36,921 nt of DNA, from contig NZ_JAANIG010000039.1 of the NCBI RefSeq assembly GCF_011174675.1, positions 1 through 36,921 of the forward strand, written 5' to 3'. Under the pieces are notes generated by a model. That model saw only the letters and a program-made list of their open reading frames with translations. It searched no databases and was not told the DNA's origin. This stretch comes from Perlabentimonas gracilis (lineage in GTDB: Bacteria; Bacteroidota; Bacteroidia; Bacteroidales; Tenuifilaceae). The position numbers were made by a program, and so were the translations under genes. Of this stretch, positions 36,546 through 36,921 are shown in pieces; within the stretch, counting starts at the first letter, position 1, and the number at the start of each line of letters is the position of its first letter.

Positions 36546-36921
36546 TATACAGGATTAACACGTTGTGAGCTAAACCAATACGTTTTTTATCACTCTTTTG
36601 GGGTATTTTTTATAAAAATCCTTTGCCCTACATTTGCCTATGGAGGTGTAGGGAGTGTTTTTGCATGGTTTGGAAACCCAGGTTTACAGATTAAAAAACC
36701 ATGTACCCTATTGAAAATTACCTAAAACCTTTATACTCCAAATCGCCCTACACTTCCTTTTTTTACTCACGGTTTACCCACTGGCTAGTTATTGTTGCTG
36801 GTGGTTTTTTGCTGATATGACCGGCTAAATATTATTTTGAGGTGCTAAGAGAAATAGTTCCTTAGCCTAAAGTAAAAGAACTCCCGATCCCTAGTGCCCT
36901 GATTGATCATGATAAAGCGCT
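36546..36921. other. Non-coding 3' region with CCCTACA-type repeats and possible promoter
   Basis: TACATTTG at 36629-36636 matches TAnnTTTG. A CCCTACA motif occurs three times: plus at 36626-36632, inverted within GGAGGTGTAGGGAG (36642-36655), and plus within CGCCCTACACTTCC (36744-36757). The first two form a hairpin. Apart from the 39-codon ORF at 36701-36820 I see no gene up to the window edge. Confidence 0.45.
36701..36820 (+). CDS. Possible 39-aa small membrane-like ORF
   Basis: ATG at 36701 to TGA at 36818 encodes MYPIENYLKPLYSKSPYTSF and a C-terminal hydrophobic stretch, HWLVIVAGGFLLI. It lies 65 bases downstream of a TAnnTTTG box. It overlaps one copy of the CCCTACA motif, and short open stretches are common by chance, so this is only a candidate. 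Confidence 0.2.
   Translation: MYPIENYLKPLYSKSPYTSFFYSRFTHWLVIVAGGFLLI

Overview
The window looks like a chromosomal segment of a free-living, possibly gliding Bacteroidota (Bacteroidales or a related order). The evidence is a type IX secretion (T9SS) sorting domain, SprB repeats, TAnnTTTG-type promoter boxes, almost no Shine-Dalgarno sequences, and a characteristic gene set (GSCFA protein, short QueG, BaiN/YhiN-like flavoprotein, Bacteroidota-type LeuS). No rRNA, tRNA, CRISPR array or intact insertion sequence was seen.

Region 1 (about 671-22819, minus strand) is one very tight operon of about 22 kb with seven exported or membrane proteins. Gene junctions range from 32-base overlaps to 14-base gaps. 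In transcription order they are: a secreted 314-aa protein with a weak HEAT-like pattern; a 588-aa predicted outer-membrane beta-barrel; a 1454-aa uncharacterised secreted beta-rich protein; a 683-aa fibronectin-III (FN3) protein; a 2752-aa SprB-repeat adhesin with about 23 repeats and a C-terminal T9SS sorting domain; a 1411-aa mosaic protein (TANFOR-like N-terminus, FN3, acidic linker, zincin-like protease domain, hydrophobic pre-toxin-like region, variable tail); and a 177-aa membrane protein placed where an immunity gene would be. Two start-less C-terminal gene fragments and repeat hairpins follow at 149-652. I read the whole as a T9SS-associated surface system with a polymorphic-toxin-like tip module. 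This is the best candidate for an undescribed system here. A toxin function is inference only.

Region 2 (22820-23572) is intergenic. It holds the putative operon promoter with a palindromic operator, then a cluster of perfect inverted repeats, then a TAnnTTTG promoter.

Region 3 (23573-32190) holds ordinary accessory and housekeeping genes: a B12-binding-type radical SAM protein with a CX4CX2C cluster motif (plus strand), then on the minus strand a secreted esterase with a starch-binding-like N-terminus, a ZIP zinc transporter, a BaiN/YhiN-like flavoprotein coupled to a GSCFA protein, and an alpha/beta hydrolase downstream of queG.

Region 4 (32325-36921) holds a small exported Lys/Glu-rich coiled-coil protein, a strong bidirectional terminator, leuS (minus), a LuxR-type regulator with a degenerate receiver, and a 3' region with three copies of a CCCTACA-type motif and a possible 39-aa ORF.
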